From the NCBI GenBank assembly GCA_012862575.1, contig BLSF01000006.1, positions 496,001 to 560,000 on the forward strand: a stretch of 64,000 nucleotides of DNA, written 5' to 3'. Made by a program: the position numbers and the translations under genes. Shown in pieces: positions 46,795 to 57,000 of this stretch. A model generated the notes under the pieces. The model ran no database searches, had not been told where the DNA came from, and worked only from the letters and a program-made list of their open reading frames with translations. This stretch comes from Parietichytrium sp. I65-24A. Its lineage: Eukaryota; Sar; Bigyra; Thraustochytrida; Thraustochytriidae. Position 1 is the stretch's first letter; every line of letters begins with the position of its first letter.

Positions 46795-46893
46795 TGAAAG
46801 ACACAGCGATTTATCTGGCACTAAGCGGCTCGAGCGCTGTATAGGTTGAGGTGACAGACCAGGGAGCAAAGAAGAAAGTATATTTCATCGGCA

Positions 46894-47744
46894 CTATTGC
46901 GCAAACTTCGCAAGGGCATCCATCAGATCAACAACGATCTGACCATCGCTGCAAAGATCATTGCCGGGCAACTTTTGTGTCCCGGCAACTGGAAATGGGT
47001 CTAGCACCTCCGCAGGTCTCTCAATGGTGACCTCTGAAGACTGGCACTTGGCGATGGCATCCTTCATAGATTTTTCGCCTGATTCGATCAAATCATTCAG
47101 CGCCTGTGCCGTGTCCGAACGCTGCTGAATCTGCTTTTTAAGCAAATCAATGAGAATCTGTCTCCCTTGTGCAGGCCTTAGCTGGTTCACCAAATAAAGC
47201 AAATTGATATATATAGTTTCGAAGAATTCAGACTTGTCGCGAATATCTCTGGGGGTCTGTTCCATATTCGACAATGCTGCCAAAAATTCTTGATATTTCT
47301 CGATGGCAAGCAAGCAAATTCGTTTCACCTCTGCTTCAACATCTAGAGGGCCGCCACCTTCCGGATACGAGAAAAGCTGTTCTCTCCCTTCCTCTTCCAA
47401 CTTCTTCGGCCTGTCAAGAAGGACCGCGTACAAACAAAGAGATTTAGATAATGTGCATGTTAATGCTGTCGGATACACATTGCAACGAGGATTCACGCAA
47501 AAACTTACTTCTCTTCAAGGTCCCAAAAATCTCCAAAACATCTATACTTGCTCTCTGGCACTTTAGGAGGCTCCAGCGATACGGCTAAGGGATGGAGTTG
47601 AGGCGGTGCCAAAGTCCCGTCTTCTGACAGCTGTGGAGGACCATATGACTTGAAGTAAGCAGGGACTGGGGGGAATTGAGTTGCCAACACTTCCTCCTCG
47701 GCACTGCCGTCCTCATTCGAAGCTGCGCCCTCCCTACCGGCCAT
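46894..47744 (-). CDS. MED7: Mediator complex subunit 7, two exons
   Basis: Exons on the minus strand: 47744-47509 and 47410-46894. The 98-nt intron has a GTAAGT donor and a GACAG acceptor, and the join reads DLEEK-PKKLEEEGRE in frame. The product is about 250 residues. The N-terminal motif TQFPPVPAYFKSYGP corresponds to the MED7 start (FPxPP-x-x-Y/F-K-x-Y/F), and LAPPQLHP follows. The C-terminal half is a helical region: KYQEFLAALSNMEQTPRDIRDKSEFFETIYINLLYLVNQLRPAQGRQILIDLLKKQI, of which LVNQLRPAQGR matches the conserved (I/V)NEYRPHQAR segment. MED7 forms the middle module with MED21 and MED31 and links RNA polymerase II to activators. It is shortened slightly relative to fungi. Confidence 0.9.
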
Positions 47745-48870
47745 CGTGGGAGACGGCGTGGAGCAAGCAGTCCGTGAGGCGGAGCGCAAGTGCGTGTTAA
47801 ACTATGCGTCGATTCAAGGTGAAGACATCTAGCGGTTAGGGACCTGCACTGTATCGCTTGTTTTGCTCTTGAGGGCACGCAACAACACTGTGCCCGTATC
47901 TGGTGCCTCCGCGATTGCCCAAGGAAAAAACATCTCAACGCGAATTTCGATTCTGGATGACATCATCGCCCTTTCGACTACGTCATGCAAAAATATTTTT
48001 TTTCGAATAGCTTGTTTGCATTATTGTACTGATAATCAATTCTCTAGCTTTTCCTCCGTAATTTGGTACGTCGATTACTATTTTATCCACTAACCAAATT
48101 CAGGGGATACAAGATGCTAGCTAGAAGACTAAAACGTTGTGAAATGCCCGTGCCTGTGAGGGATCGTCCTCCAAGTGTTAGCGAGAAATAGTGAGAAGCG
48201 GTAACCGTGGGGTGTGGAGGCCCGTGCGACCCGTCCGCCCGTTTTACACCTATAGAGTACACTGTGAGTAGCCATCAGCCATTGCCAGCAACCACCACTA
48301 GTTCGCAGAGGTATGAGCTGCCTATCGATCGAGATCCAGGCATGGGACTTCGTGGGACGGCTCTACTCGGAACTTTCATTCAACATTAAAAGTACTAGTT
48401 ATGTGAAAAGCAAGGTGGCATGGACTGTTTGCGAAGAATTCCCTCCGCAGTTTCCGCAGTTGCGGATCTCTGCCAAGGTTTTTTGGTCGAGATACTTGGA
48501 TGAGGAATTCTAGATTCCTGGTAGTACTTCCTCCTGCCGGACAAGTTTGATCACTAAGCTATCGGTAGTGGTACAGTATGCACAGTAAGCTTATAGCCCT
48601 TGTTGAGCAGCAGCTGTAGTCACTTACGACGGAGACAATTCCTCTTCTTCAGAGGAGGGATAGCACGCAACCCAGCCGATTGAGCGCGAGAAAAGCGGGG
48701 CACATCGCTCTACAGAAGCCTCTTCCGCGAAGACACAGACCCCACGAGTCTCTTCAATCCTGCATTGCGTGGCTTTCGATATTCGTGGAAAGCGCACAAG
48801 GCCCAGAGGGCGAGGGGTTACGGGTCAGGTTGTTCTGCTGCCGCTGCTCCTTGGAGGTTCAGGTGCAAAC
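47745..48870. other. Divergent intergenic region (MED7 / TPR-like gene)
   Basis: 1126 bp without a supported gene. A short plus frame at 48313-48513 has no recognisable domain. A CTAGCTAG palindrome lies near 48118-48125. Confidence 0.5.
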
Positions 48871-50250
48871 ATGACGAATTTCGTGCAGAGCGTTTTCGCC
48901 AAAGGCAAACTTGCGCTGCACAGATCAGCAGAAAAAAGGAGACAAAAGCGCTCGCAAAGCATCGTGCTGGACCACGCCCAGTTACCACCTTCCTTTCTCG
49001 CCCCGGCCACGCGGAGACGCACAGTTCACGATTTGAAACTCTCAGATTTTCGAGATTCGTCGTCCCAAGATGAGGAGGACCCGGTCATCGTGGGCTTGCA
49101 CCCACACGATGAACGCGCGAAATTTGAGAGAAGCCTAAGCGTAAGCAGCCAGCACAGTTTTCTCCCGCTGATGGATTCTCATGAAATGGAAGATGGGGAC
49201 CGGAGACGTCGGAGCTCGTCGAAACCTTTCCGATACGTAATCGGCCAAAGAGTACTGCACATCCGTGCCAGGCGATCGAGCGAGGCCCTTCTTGACGTGG
49301 ACGAAGCCGTTGATCCTTGGCTGCTCCGGGAGGGGGTGATCAGAGCCATCCACTTCGACAATCCCGGCACCGAGGTTTGCTACACTGTCAGCCTTTGTAT
49401 GAGTGATCTCGAGCTTAATGTGGAAGAGTCTACACTATTGCCACTTCCGAGCCAAGATGCGTCGAAGGTTGCTCGTGCTCAAGCATACGCCAAAGAAGTG
49501 GGCGCAGCTGTTCGAGGAGTAGAGCACATCAATAAGAGCTTTGAGTACTGTGACGAGATTTCACCTGGGCAAATTCGTCTCGTAACTCAGGCGATAGAAA
49601 CATTGCAAGGTTGGGCGAGCTTTGCTCCGTGCCAAAGTAGCATGCTTTGCGACCAAGAATCACTTGCTTACAAGGTTTGTGCAAGCTATGTGGACCTAGC
49701 AACAGATTGCGTTCGGGAAGCCCAGGTTTCGTTACTTCTTCTTCGATCGGAAGCGTATACTGAGAGTGACATGCTTCCGCATGCGCTGCGAGACGTGGAT
49801 AAGGCGCTCGTCATTCGGCGAGACTCAAGAGGCGCTCACAGGATAAAAGGACGAATATTACGTTCAATGGGGCGTCCTGAAGAATCTGCTGAGTGGACAA
49901 GGCGCGGACTGGAGCTCGAAACGGGAGAAGACAATGATGACGTGGAATCGCACTATTGCAGTCGGTACAGTGACTCTGCGTCCCGCCAAGAAGATTCGAG
50001 GTCCCTCAACTCGTCATCTTTTGGCTCTCTCGACGGTAGTAACAACCGAGAGGTATATGACCTTATGAGCGAGAGCACGGGAAGTCCGCGATGGTGCACC
50101 CACTCAACCAACATGAGCACATGCGAAGAAAAGGACATGAGCACCCCTTCCGTGAGTCCGAAGATAAGCTGCTCTCTGAGTCAAAGTATTCTCGACGAGA
50201 TAGAAGGGTATTTAAGAGATGCCGAGGCAGACGAGGCGGAGCTGCTCTGA
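48871..50250 (+). CDS. Hypothetical protein with possible TPR-like helices, about 459 aa
   Basis: Start ATG at 48871 (the frame is open to 48769). I do not recognise the family. Residues about 1-105 are basic then Ser/Asp-rich. A beta-rich segment at about 115-185 contains YVIGQRVLHIRARR and GVIRAIHFDNPGTEVCYTVSL, resembling a small barrel that could bind ligands or proteins. Helices at about 205-350 include ALRDVDKALVIRRDSRGAHRIKGRIL and AEWTRRGLELET, which have TPR-like A/G/Y-type spacing. The C-terminal 100 residues are acidic/Ser-rich and disordered. Its codon use is like that of its neighbours. The stop lies 332 nt before the convergent YOS1 gene. Confidence 0.6.
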   Translation: MTNFVQSVFAKGKLALHRSAEKRRQKRSQSIVLDHAQLPPSFLAPATRRRTVHDLKLSDFRDSSSQDEEDPVIVGLHPHDERAKFERSLSVSSQHSFLPLMDSHEMEDGDRRRRSSSKPFRYVIGQRVLHIRARRSSEALLDVDEAVDPWLLREGVIRAIHFDNPGTEVCYTVSLCMSDLELNVEESTLLPLPSQDASKVARAQAYAKEVGAAVRGVEHINKSFEYCDEISPGQIRLVTQAIETLQGWASFAPCQSSMLCDQESLAYKVCASYVDLATDCVREAQVSLLLLRSEAYTESDMLPHALRDVDKALVIRRDSRGAHRIKGRILRSMGRPEESAEWTRRGLELETGEDNDDVESHYCSRYSDSASRQEDSRSLNSSSFGSLDGSNNREVYDLMSESTGSPRWCTHSTNMSTCEEKDMSTPSVSPKISCSLSQSILDEIEGYLRDAEADEAELL

Positions 50251-50582
50251 TAAATATGCATGGCTCGAAATGTGGTTTCTGTTTGCGTGAATTTCCCTGT
50301 GTGAATATTTCAAAAATTCAGAATTCCCTGTCAGTAAAACCAATGGAAGAATAAAAGTTAACTTTGGTAGCCCTGGGTTTCCAGCCGGGAACATGTATTA
50401 CATTCTTGGCGCCATTGGCACAGAAATTATCTAAGGATTTTAGTTGGCTTTTATCCGAGATGTGGGATACGCCTCCGCTCTGAGACGAAAGAGATAGAAC
50501 TCCAGTTAACTGGCTGGTTGCGCTGCGCCTTTGCTCACACCAAGCGTATGAACGCTTTGGAAAGCTGTCAACCTTGTTCACT
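50251..50582. other. Convergent intergenic region before YOS1
   Basis: 332 bp, probably two 3' UTRs. A minus-strand frame of 87 codons (50318-50581) is not supported. Confidence 0.5.
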
Positions 50583-50982
50583 TTACCCGAACAGCAAGGT
50601 GATCACGATTACGAGTACATTCATCACGATAAGCGGCACTGTATTGCAAATGAGCGTTGTGTGAGCGAATTAAAGCCTACTCTCTTTTGCTGCAAAAATC
50701 GAACAACTTACTACGCATATACCTCACTGCATGAAGCAAGCCAGCCAATTGTGCTTTCATATTACCTTGCTCGCTTGCGGCATGATCTACTTTATCGAGT
50801 CCATCTGCACAGTTTAGGGGTGGTGAAGAGAGAACGTTAGTGGGTGCCACTCCCTTCCGAGCTGCCCTCGAGGGAAAATAGTCTCACTTACGCTTTCCGA
50901 GGAACCGGTCCTCGTGCAAGATCGCCAACGCATTGACGCAAAGGAGCCCGCCAACAAAGAGAGACCAAAGGGAAAGTCCCAT
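50583..50982 (-). CDS. YOS1: YOS1/IER3IP1, ER-Golgi transport membrane protein, three exons
   Basis: Exons on the minus strand: 50982-50892, 50804-50712 and 50638-50583. The introns are 87 and 73 nt, with GTAAGT donors and CAG/ACAG acceptors; CACTAACG precedes the first acceptor. The spliced frame gives 79 residues: MGLSLWSLFVGGLLCVNALA, ILHEDRFLGKHG, then KAQLAGLLHAVRYMR and MPLIVMNVLVIVITLLFG. This matches the whole YOS1/IER3IP1 family (about 80 residues): an N-terminal helix with LLCVNA-A-LHE-RFL, a loop, the QL-x-L-(I/L)-x-AVR-x-(M/L)R stretch and a C-terminal helix ending in F-G. From the family, Yos1 acts with Yip1 and Yif1 in COPII vesicle fusion at the Golgi. None of the exons is long enough to stand out alone. 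Confidence 0.93.
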
Positions 50983-51589
50983 TTCTGCGCGAGGTGAGCG
51001 TCGCGGGTAGACCCAACGCACCCAGCGGCAGCAAGAGATGGCCTGGGCTCGTCCCGTTTAGCAAGACCGGGAAACAAGCGGAGACTTCCGATGGAATGAC
51101 TGTCTACTGCGCCCCAACCAAGCCACTCCTTCTATAATGGGCTTTCGTATGACGCTCTTGGGCGGTCCGTCTCCGAGTCCTCGTCTTCCTCCCGAGTCAT
51201 TGTTATGTCATTGTTATTTTCCACGTGTTCTCGATTGTAGCCGAAACCGCTAAGAAGATACATAGGAGGAGCTCTGCTCTCCGGTAAGGGCTGCTTGCTG
51301 CTTGCTGTTTGAGATGTTGGAGGTGTTTGAGGTTTTTGAGGTGTTTGAGGCTTGGAGGGTGTTCGTACTGCGAGTACACCCGAAGTGAGTTGAGTACTTG
51401 TACCGGTGCTGGAGGGGAATACCTCGACATCTCCGTTGTGAGTACTCGAGTACCTGCGCCGGGCTCTGTCACTCGTTCGCTTCCTCTCCCGAATCCGCTC
51501 AGATCTTCCTGTGGTGCACAGTGAGGTGGGTGGAGGAGGTCGCGCGTGACCCAAACTGTTTGTGGGTCTGGCTGGCTATTTAAAAGGAG
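50983..51589. other. Divergent promoter region (YOS1 / CBP80)
   Basis: 607 bp. It contains TTTGAGG-type imperfect tandem repeats (about 51308-51355) and GTAC-rich palindromes near 51364-51450 (for example GAGTACTCGAGTACC). A 140-codon minus frame here is judged non-coding. Confidence 0.55.
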
Positions 51590-53800
51590 ATGCCTGGGGA
51601 GCAGAGCGCTGGCCGCGAATCCGTGGCCGAAGAAGATGGCTCACAACCAGCAAAACGGCAGCGGAAAAGTGGTGTGCTGAACCAGGAGAGAGTTTTAAGA
51701 ATTCAAAAACTGATGGTCAGCGTGGGTCAAGGTGCTGCTCGTCCTGGTACGGAGCTCAAGTTGTCCAAACAGCTTGCAGGTTTGTGCGCCGTGCTGAACC
51801 CGGATCTCGAAGATGAGGATTACAAAGCTGTCGTCGAAGACTCCTTTGTAGAATGCGCCTGTAATTTCGGCTGGAAAGCACCTGTGTATGGTGCACTTCT
51901 CGCAACGCTCCCAATCAAGGCACAGCTATCTTGTCTTCGTAAGTCTCTCTCAAAACTCGTTGTCGCACTCACCGAAAAGCCATGCGATTCTCGTGTCGCG
52001 GTAATCCTGCGCTTTCTTTGTGAGAGTGCTAACTGCGGACGTTTGGGGCAACAGAGTATTCTGCAAATTCTCTCCCAGTCCGCCCAGCATGGTTTGAGGA
52101 AGCAGGTGATTCGCGCGCTTCCTTGGTTTGCTCTCTTTCGTGGTGAAGCCTCAGATGATACTCAAGTGCAAGAAACGCTGAAGGCTATTTTACAATCTTG
52201 CAGCGTAGATACTGCTTCAGATCGCGAAGTCCAACTCGTTAAACAGCTCCTTGAGAAAGACGAGACGGACCTTATCTTGGCGCCTTACAAAAACGAAGAG
52301 TGCGCCAGACAATTCAAGAAAGGAGACGAAGAAGAGCCGTTCGAATTGGATCTGAGTAATTTTGTATCGGCGCTGAAGAATGGTGCCATGAAAGAGGGGT
52401 TGGGCAAACAGGGAGAAGACAACTTCTCCATGCTGACAATTTTCACGTCGGCAGCTGAAGTACTGGAAAGGCATAAGTCAGAGTTCATTCTCGCGGGGAA
52501 GAAAATGAATATGGAGCAAATGTCTGAAAAAAGCGGGCTAGAAATGGGTGGAGAAGCGGTCGCTGAGCTGAATGACAAAGTTCGATGGGTGCTTGAGTGC
52601 TTCACTCGGGAGATAGTAGCTGGGTACTCGCCCTTTGCTCGGGAAGGGGCAGAGGCTCTTTTGGAGTTTTGTGAAGGAGGGAGATTCGATTATTTTTTGT
52701 TCTCCGCGGTGTTGTCAAATCTGGTTCTGCCGGCATCTACCAGTGACCGCATGTTCGTTGACCGCTTGCTCGGCACTCTCTGTGAACGCTTGCCTGGGCG
52801 ATTTGGCCCGGTTTTGGAAGATGCAGTGGACGCGATTATAGTCTGTCTTCCAGACATAAACACGGCACAGGCAGATGTACTGGCCAAATGGTTCAGCCTG
52901 ACTTTGGCTAACACAAGGCCACAATGGCCCTGGGCAAAGTGGATACAACTGGCCGGAGCTGAGGACTTGAGTGACTCCAATAAAAAGCGGTTGAAATTCT
53001 TGCAGCAAATCGTTGAGGAGTATACATGGCTTGCAGGTCGCGAAATGCTTTTAGGTGTACTTCCCAAACTTCTCTTAGTCTCGCTTTTACCGCCGCTGAG
53101 AAAAGAGTCGAGCAAATATTTGGAAAATGATGCGGAAACTCCGTTGGACCCGCTTGTTCAACTTTTGACAGAAAACCACTCCTCCGAGGAAGTCTGCGAT
53201 TGGGCAAAAAGTCGCCTCGAAAATTTCAGCGAGGACTCCCGAACAGAGTTCCTAGTGCATGCAGCGCTCACCGCAGGAAAGACCTCTATTTCGGACAGCT
53301 TTGTAGCGTTAGACAAAGTTCGTGGTGCGCTTGGTGCAGAGCCAAAGCCGTTGGAGATGCAAAAAGTTTTGCTCAAGTCGATATATGACTTTTGGCAGTC
53401 ATCTTGGCAGTGGAAAATATACATTTCCTTGCATGTGGTTCATGTTGGGTTAGTAAGCGCAATCGCGCTGTGCGAGTTTCTCTGTGAAGGCGAGTCCCCA
53501 CACATCCTGAATTGGCAGTCGTTTACCTTGCTTGAGCAACTCTTGGAAGCACCTGGAGTTGTGGAAACGAAGGAATTGAAACCTCTCCAGCAAGTCGGTG
53601 CGTTTGGACAGACAACAGAAGTGGCCCAAAGCGAAGAAGAGGATGCGGCATCGAGTTTAGAAGATCACGTTGTGAAAATGACGGAGCATCGTAGTATCCT
53701 CCTGGACTACCTGCGCACTGTGCTCTTAGGTCCTGGCGTTCAATGCAAAGAAACAAAGGAAAGATTGGAGTGGATCCTGTCCATTAGATTCGACAGTTAA
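51590..53800 (+). CDS. NCBP1: Nuclear cap-binding protein subunit 1 (CBP80)
   Basis: 736 residues, intronless, starting MPGEQSAGRE; PAKRQRKS at about 20-27 is a likely nuclear localisation signal. Three helical MIF4G-like domains are expected. Seen: LKLSKQLAGLCAVLNPDLEDEDYKAVVEDSFV (first MIF4G), RVAVILRFLCESANC, QVIRALPWFALF, then DINTAQADVLAKWFSLTLANTRPQWPWAKW (the family's F-x-WSWEDW region) and LKFLQQIVEEYTWL. The later region LENDAETPLDPLVQLLTENHSSEEVCDW matches the third domain with an acidic lead-in. CBP80 holds CBP20 on the m7G cap of nuclear transcripts for splicing and export. The protein is some 50 residues shorter than the human one (790). Confidence 0.85.
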   Translation: MPGEQSAGRESVAEEDGSQPAKRQRKSGVLNQERVLRIQKLMVSVGQGAARPGTELKLSKQLAGLCAVLNPDLEDEDYKAVVEDSFVECACNFGWKAPVYGALLATLPIKAQLSCLRKSLSKLVVALTEKPCDSRVAVILRFLCESANCGRLGQQSILQILSQSAQHGLRKQVIRALPWFALFRGEASDDTQVQETLKAILQSCSVDTASDREVQLVKQLLEKDETDLILAPYKNEECARQFKKGDEEEPFELDLSNFVSALKNGAMKEGLGKQGEDNFSMLTIFTSAAEVLERHKSEFILAGKKMNMEQMSEKSGLEMGGEAVAELNDKVRWVLECFTREIVAGYSPFAREGAEALLEFCEGGRFDYFLFSAVLSNLVLPASTSDRMFVDRLLGTLCERLPGRFGPVLEDAVDAIIVCLPDINTAQADVLAKWFSLTLANTRPQWPWAKWIQLAGAEDLSDSNKKRLKFLQQIVEEYTWLAGREMLLGVLPKLLLVSLLPPLRKESSKYLENDAETPLDPLVQLLTENHSSEEVCDWAKSRLENFSEDSRTEFLVHAALTAGKTSISDSFVALDKVRGALGAEPKPLEMQKVLLKSIYDFWQSSWQWKIYISLHVVHVGLVSAIALCEFLCEGESPHILNWQSFTLLEQLLEAPGVVETKELKPLQQVGAFGQTTEVAQSEEEDAASSLEDHVVKMTEHRSILLDYLRTVLLGPGVQCKETKERLEWILSIRFDS

Positions 53801-54029
53801 GAGAGTAGCCAACGATATCCCCACATAAAGAAACCAAAGCTGACGGGGCAAAATCTAATTCTAGAGATACCGATTGACGTGAAATCACATCAGAGAACCT
53901 TCAAACTCCGTATCAGACTGTGCGCAGTTGATAAAATGTAATGACCTAATGTCCCATCTCCTTGTATCCAGTCTTGCTCTCAACATTCAATGCGCTGAGT
54001 GTATACACCAGACGCTAAGATAAACACAA

Positions 54030-57000
54030 TTAGGAATGGTCTCGCATGTCATAGTGGAAGCCTCTGGGTTGCTGTTTAATTTTGTCTGTTCGTGGCGAAA
54101 ATGTACGAACAGTTCGCGTGTTAGCTGTGGGCTTCGCAGGGCGCAACACCGCCTCCGCTTTTGGTCGCGGTGAGCAGCTCCTCGAAATTTCGTTTCCGGT
54201 GGATTTAACCTTCCGTGATTTCGTGACAAATTCTACTACCTCAGCAAGAATCTGATGTTTTATCGGCAGCGGCAGCTGGGCAAAGTTTGATGGTACAAAT
54301 TGTGCCACAGCAATCACTCTCTGCAGCTGTGTCGGCGCGAGTGATATCTGAACCGTATCGGAAACGCTTGTAAAATTCTTTGACATGAGGCAAGGCTTCG
54401 TTGGAAGAACGTTTTTGGTGGCGCCGCCTCCTAGCATCTCAAAGACCATAACTTTTTGAGGACTCATCGACGCCCCACCATCAGCAGCCTTTTTGAGATG
54501 CGCCACGTCTTCCTCCTCTGGAAAGCATACAAACTTAATGCTCCTTGCGAGTGCCCGCTCGATGCTTGCAATCTTCTCACGGAACAGTTCGAGTTTCATG
54601 GCACTCAACGTACTGCTCCGCGTCATTCTAGCTTGCAAAAGAGGCACTGCGGAGAGATACTCTCGAGTCAAAGTCTGAATATTGTGCTTAATCTCCAGCT
54701 GTTGAGTAAAACTTAGCCAAGAAGAAACAGCTTGCGATGATATAGCCTCTCGAACAGCTCTACACATTAGCGCGAATGCCTTGCGAACACCTTGAAGGTG
54801 ATTCTCCGCATTTCGACCCGGGGTGTAATATTTTCGAACTGAAAGGCCATCAATACCGCCAGTTTCGCCAAATTTTAGGGTGGTATCCATATGCGCACGA
54901 TTGGCACCAAATTTGGCCGAACTCGTCGAAGGAGCGGCGCCGACAATCAAACATTCCTCCAAATCGCGCACTTTGGTTTGCAAGTGTAAAATTGTAGCCC
55001 TTAGTTCCTCTTCGCTATCCGATCTTTCATTGGGGCTTCGGCGGTCTGCGAAATGATACGTGCCAGACATGGATAGTGGTGAGACTGGAGACTTTGGCGA
55101 TCCCGGAGGCGAATTCGTAATTTGAGCAGATCGAAAGCTAGATCCGCCATGCGAGATTGGTACTAATACTTTTTCTCTCGAAAAGGACATCGTCTTTAGC
55201 TGCTCTCCGGAGAAGGACATCGTCTTTGACTGCTCTCCGGCAAAGGACACGTCTTTCGATTGGGCTGTTTCGAAGGAGCCCTCACTCGAGAGTAAATCAT
55301 TCGGCCCTGCTTCGACATGTCCGGGAGGTTTGCTTGGGCCCTGACTTGTGCGTTGCATACTGTGTTCTACGATGGTCCGAAGCTCGCTGGAGTCAGGAAC
55401 TTCTTCCACATTCACCCTACGCTGTAGTTGAATAAACTCTTTCTCGGAAGTCGAGTTCCTCTGATCAAGTGCGCGTATGGCCGCCTCGTGATTAGCCACA
55501 TCGGATGCTCGTAAGTTTTCCATTTCTCTCAAGCTTTGCACCAAACTCCGTTCGGTTTGTAAGCTTCTCTTCAGATCTCCTTGCAGCTTTGCGATTTTGA
55601 AGTTGGCCACCTTTAGTGCGGTTTCCAGCTCCGCTTGTTTCGCTCCGAGAGCAGTCCCGGCAGAAGAAGATGCCTTTCGAATCTTGCTTGATGAATGTTT
55701 TGCGGAGTTTGAAGCACTTGCTTCATCTGCCTTGGACTCCTCGAGCTTTTGTAAGAACAAAAGCTCTTGGTTCACCTTCTTCATGTTTTCCAGAGTTGAT
55801 TCTTGGTCTTCTACTTGTCGCTCCAGTTTCAGCGTCTCTCTCTTGGCACAATTAAGTTGATATGACATCTGAGACTCCCATTTCTTTTGCTCGCTTTCGA
55901 GCCTCTGTTCGAAAGATTTAATTAGCTCCTCTCTCTGTGTCTCTGCAACGCAGCTTTGCTTGTGCATCGTAGCAACCATCCTTAAAAACTTTTTCTTGAG
56001 CTCTGTTCTCTGCCGTTTCTCTAGTTCGGAGCCGGACGCAAGTGTGACAACTTTTTGCTCCAAGTTGGCGCAACTTAGACGAAGAGAGTCGCACTCAGTT
56101 TGAAGGTCGGCGAGAAGGGATTTCGCCCCACCACTGTCCTGAGAGAGCTTGGTGATTAACATCTTGAGCGATTGGTTCTCATCTTCAATTCTACGGCTCT
56201 CTTGCATGAGTGCTTCGATTTTCTTGAGAAGAGAAGGTTCCGCATCTGAGATCAAACTCGAGTTCTGCCTTGGCAGGGATTGGTCTTCCGCGCTTGAGCC
56301 TTCGCCACTTCCTTGCGTAGCAGTATTCGTATCGCTCACGGCGTTCAGTCGGGTCGGCATTTTTTCATTTGCAACTGCTTCAATTTTGAAAACGATGCCT
56401 TGCAACAGATTACGCTCTGCGGTAACAGCAAAAAGCTCTCTTTCTAGATTTTCCAGGCTCTTCGAGCGTTCTTTGCCACTTGAGAGACTCCTCTGCTGCA
56501 GAACACTCAAGTCGGCGTTTTCACCCTCGAGAATTTCTGACGGGCCTGTTTCAGAGGCCGAAGCAACAACATTACTAATGAGCTCGGGTTCTTGAACTTG
56601 AGGGTGTGTTTTCACAGCTCTAGGAGTTTCAACGAGCTCAGAGTTCGGGTCGGCTTCCGCTGTCTCCAGACCTTCTGCGTGATCCTCGGTAGGGTTCAAA
56701 CTCCCTAGCGGCAACGAGGTGCTCACATCCACCACTTCAGATTTGTTGTGCTTGTGCTGCTCATTGTGCCCGCTATCGGAGTCTTTCTTCGAGACTTTAA
56801 AGCTGGCCTGCGCCAAACGCTGCGCTAGAGCTTCATTTTCTTGTTTGAGGCATTCCACTGAAGTGGATAACTCCTGTATCTCAACGAGCTGACTATTGAT
56901 TTCATCATCTCTTTCAAACAAATGTGCTTCTGCATTCGCAACTGCTTGCTCCAATCGAACGTTTTCTTCTTGTAGCATAGCAAACTGCTCTTCGCGCGAG

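Larger units (their letters stand above)
46157..46893. other. Intergenic region with inverted repeat and dispersed element copy 3
   Basis: 737 bp between two minus-strand genes. It contains a perfect 15-bp inverted repeat (46251-46265 and 46306-46320), element copy 3 (46299-46369) and a weakly supported small plus-strand reading frame (46599-46794, listed separately). Long minus frames here overlap the repeat and are not called. Confidence 0.6.

Noticed and set aside
46285-46869. 194-codon minus frame
   Set aside because: Overlaps the dispersed element and inverted repeat, and is antisense to another weak frame.
50091-50354. 87-codon plus frame overlapping the end of the 48871-50250 gene
   Set aside because: Shifted frame of the host gene, no independent signal.
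51132-51554. 140-codon minus frame with Pro/Gln/Thr-rich repeats
   Set aside because: It is built from TTTGAGG tandem repeats and GTAC tracts in the YOS1/CBP80 promoter region; no domain.
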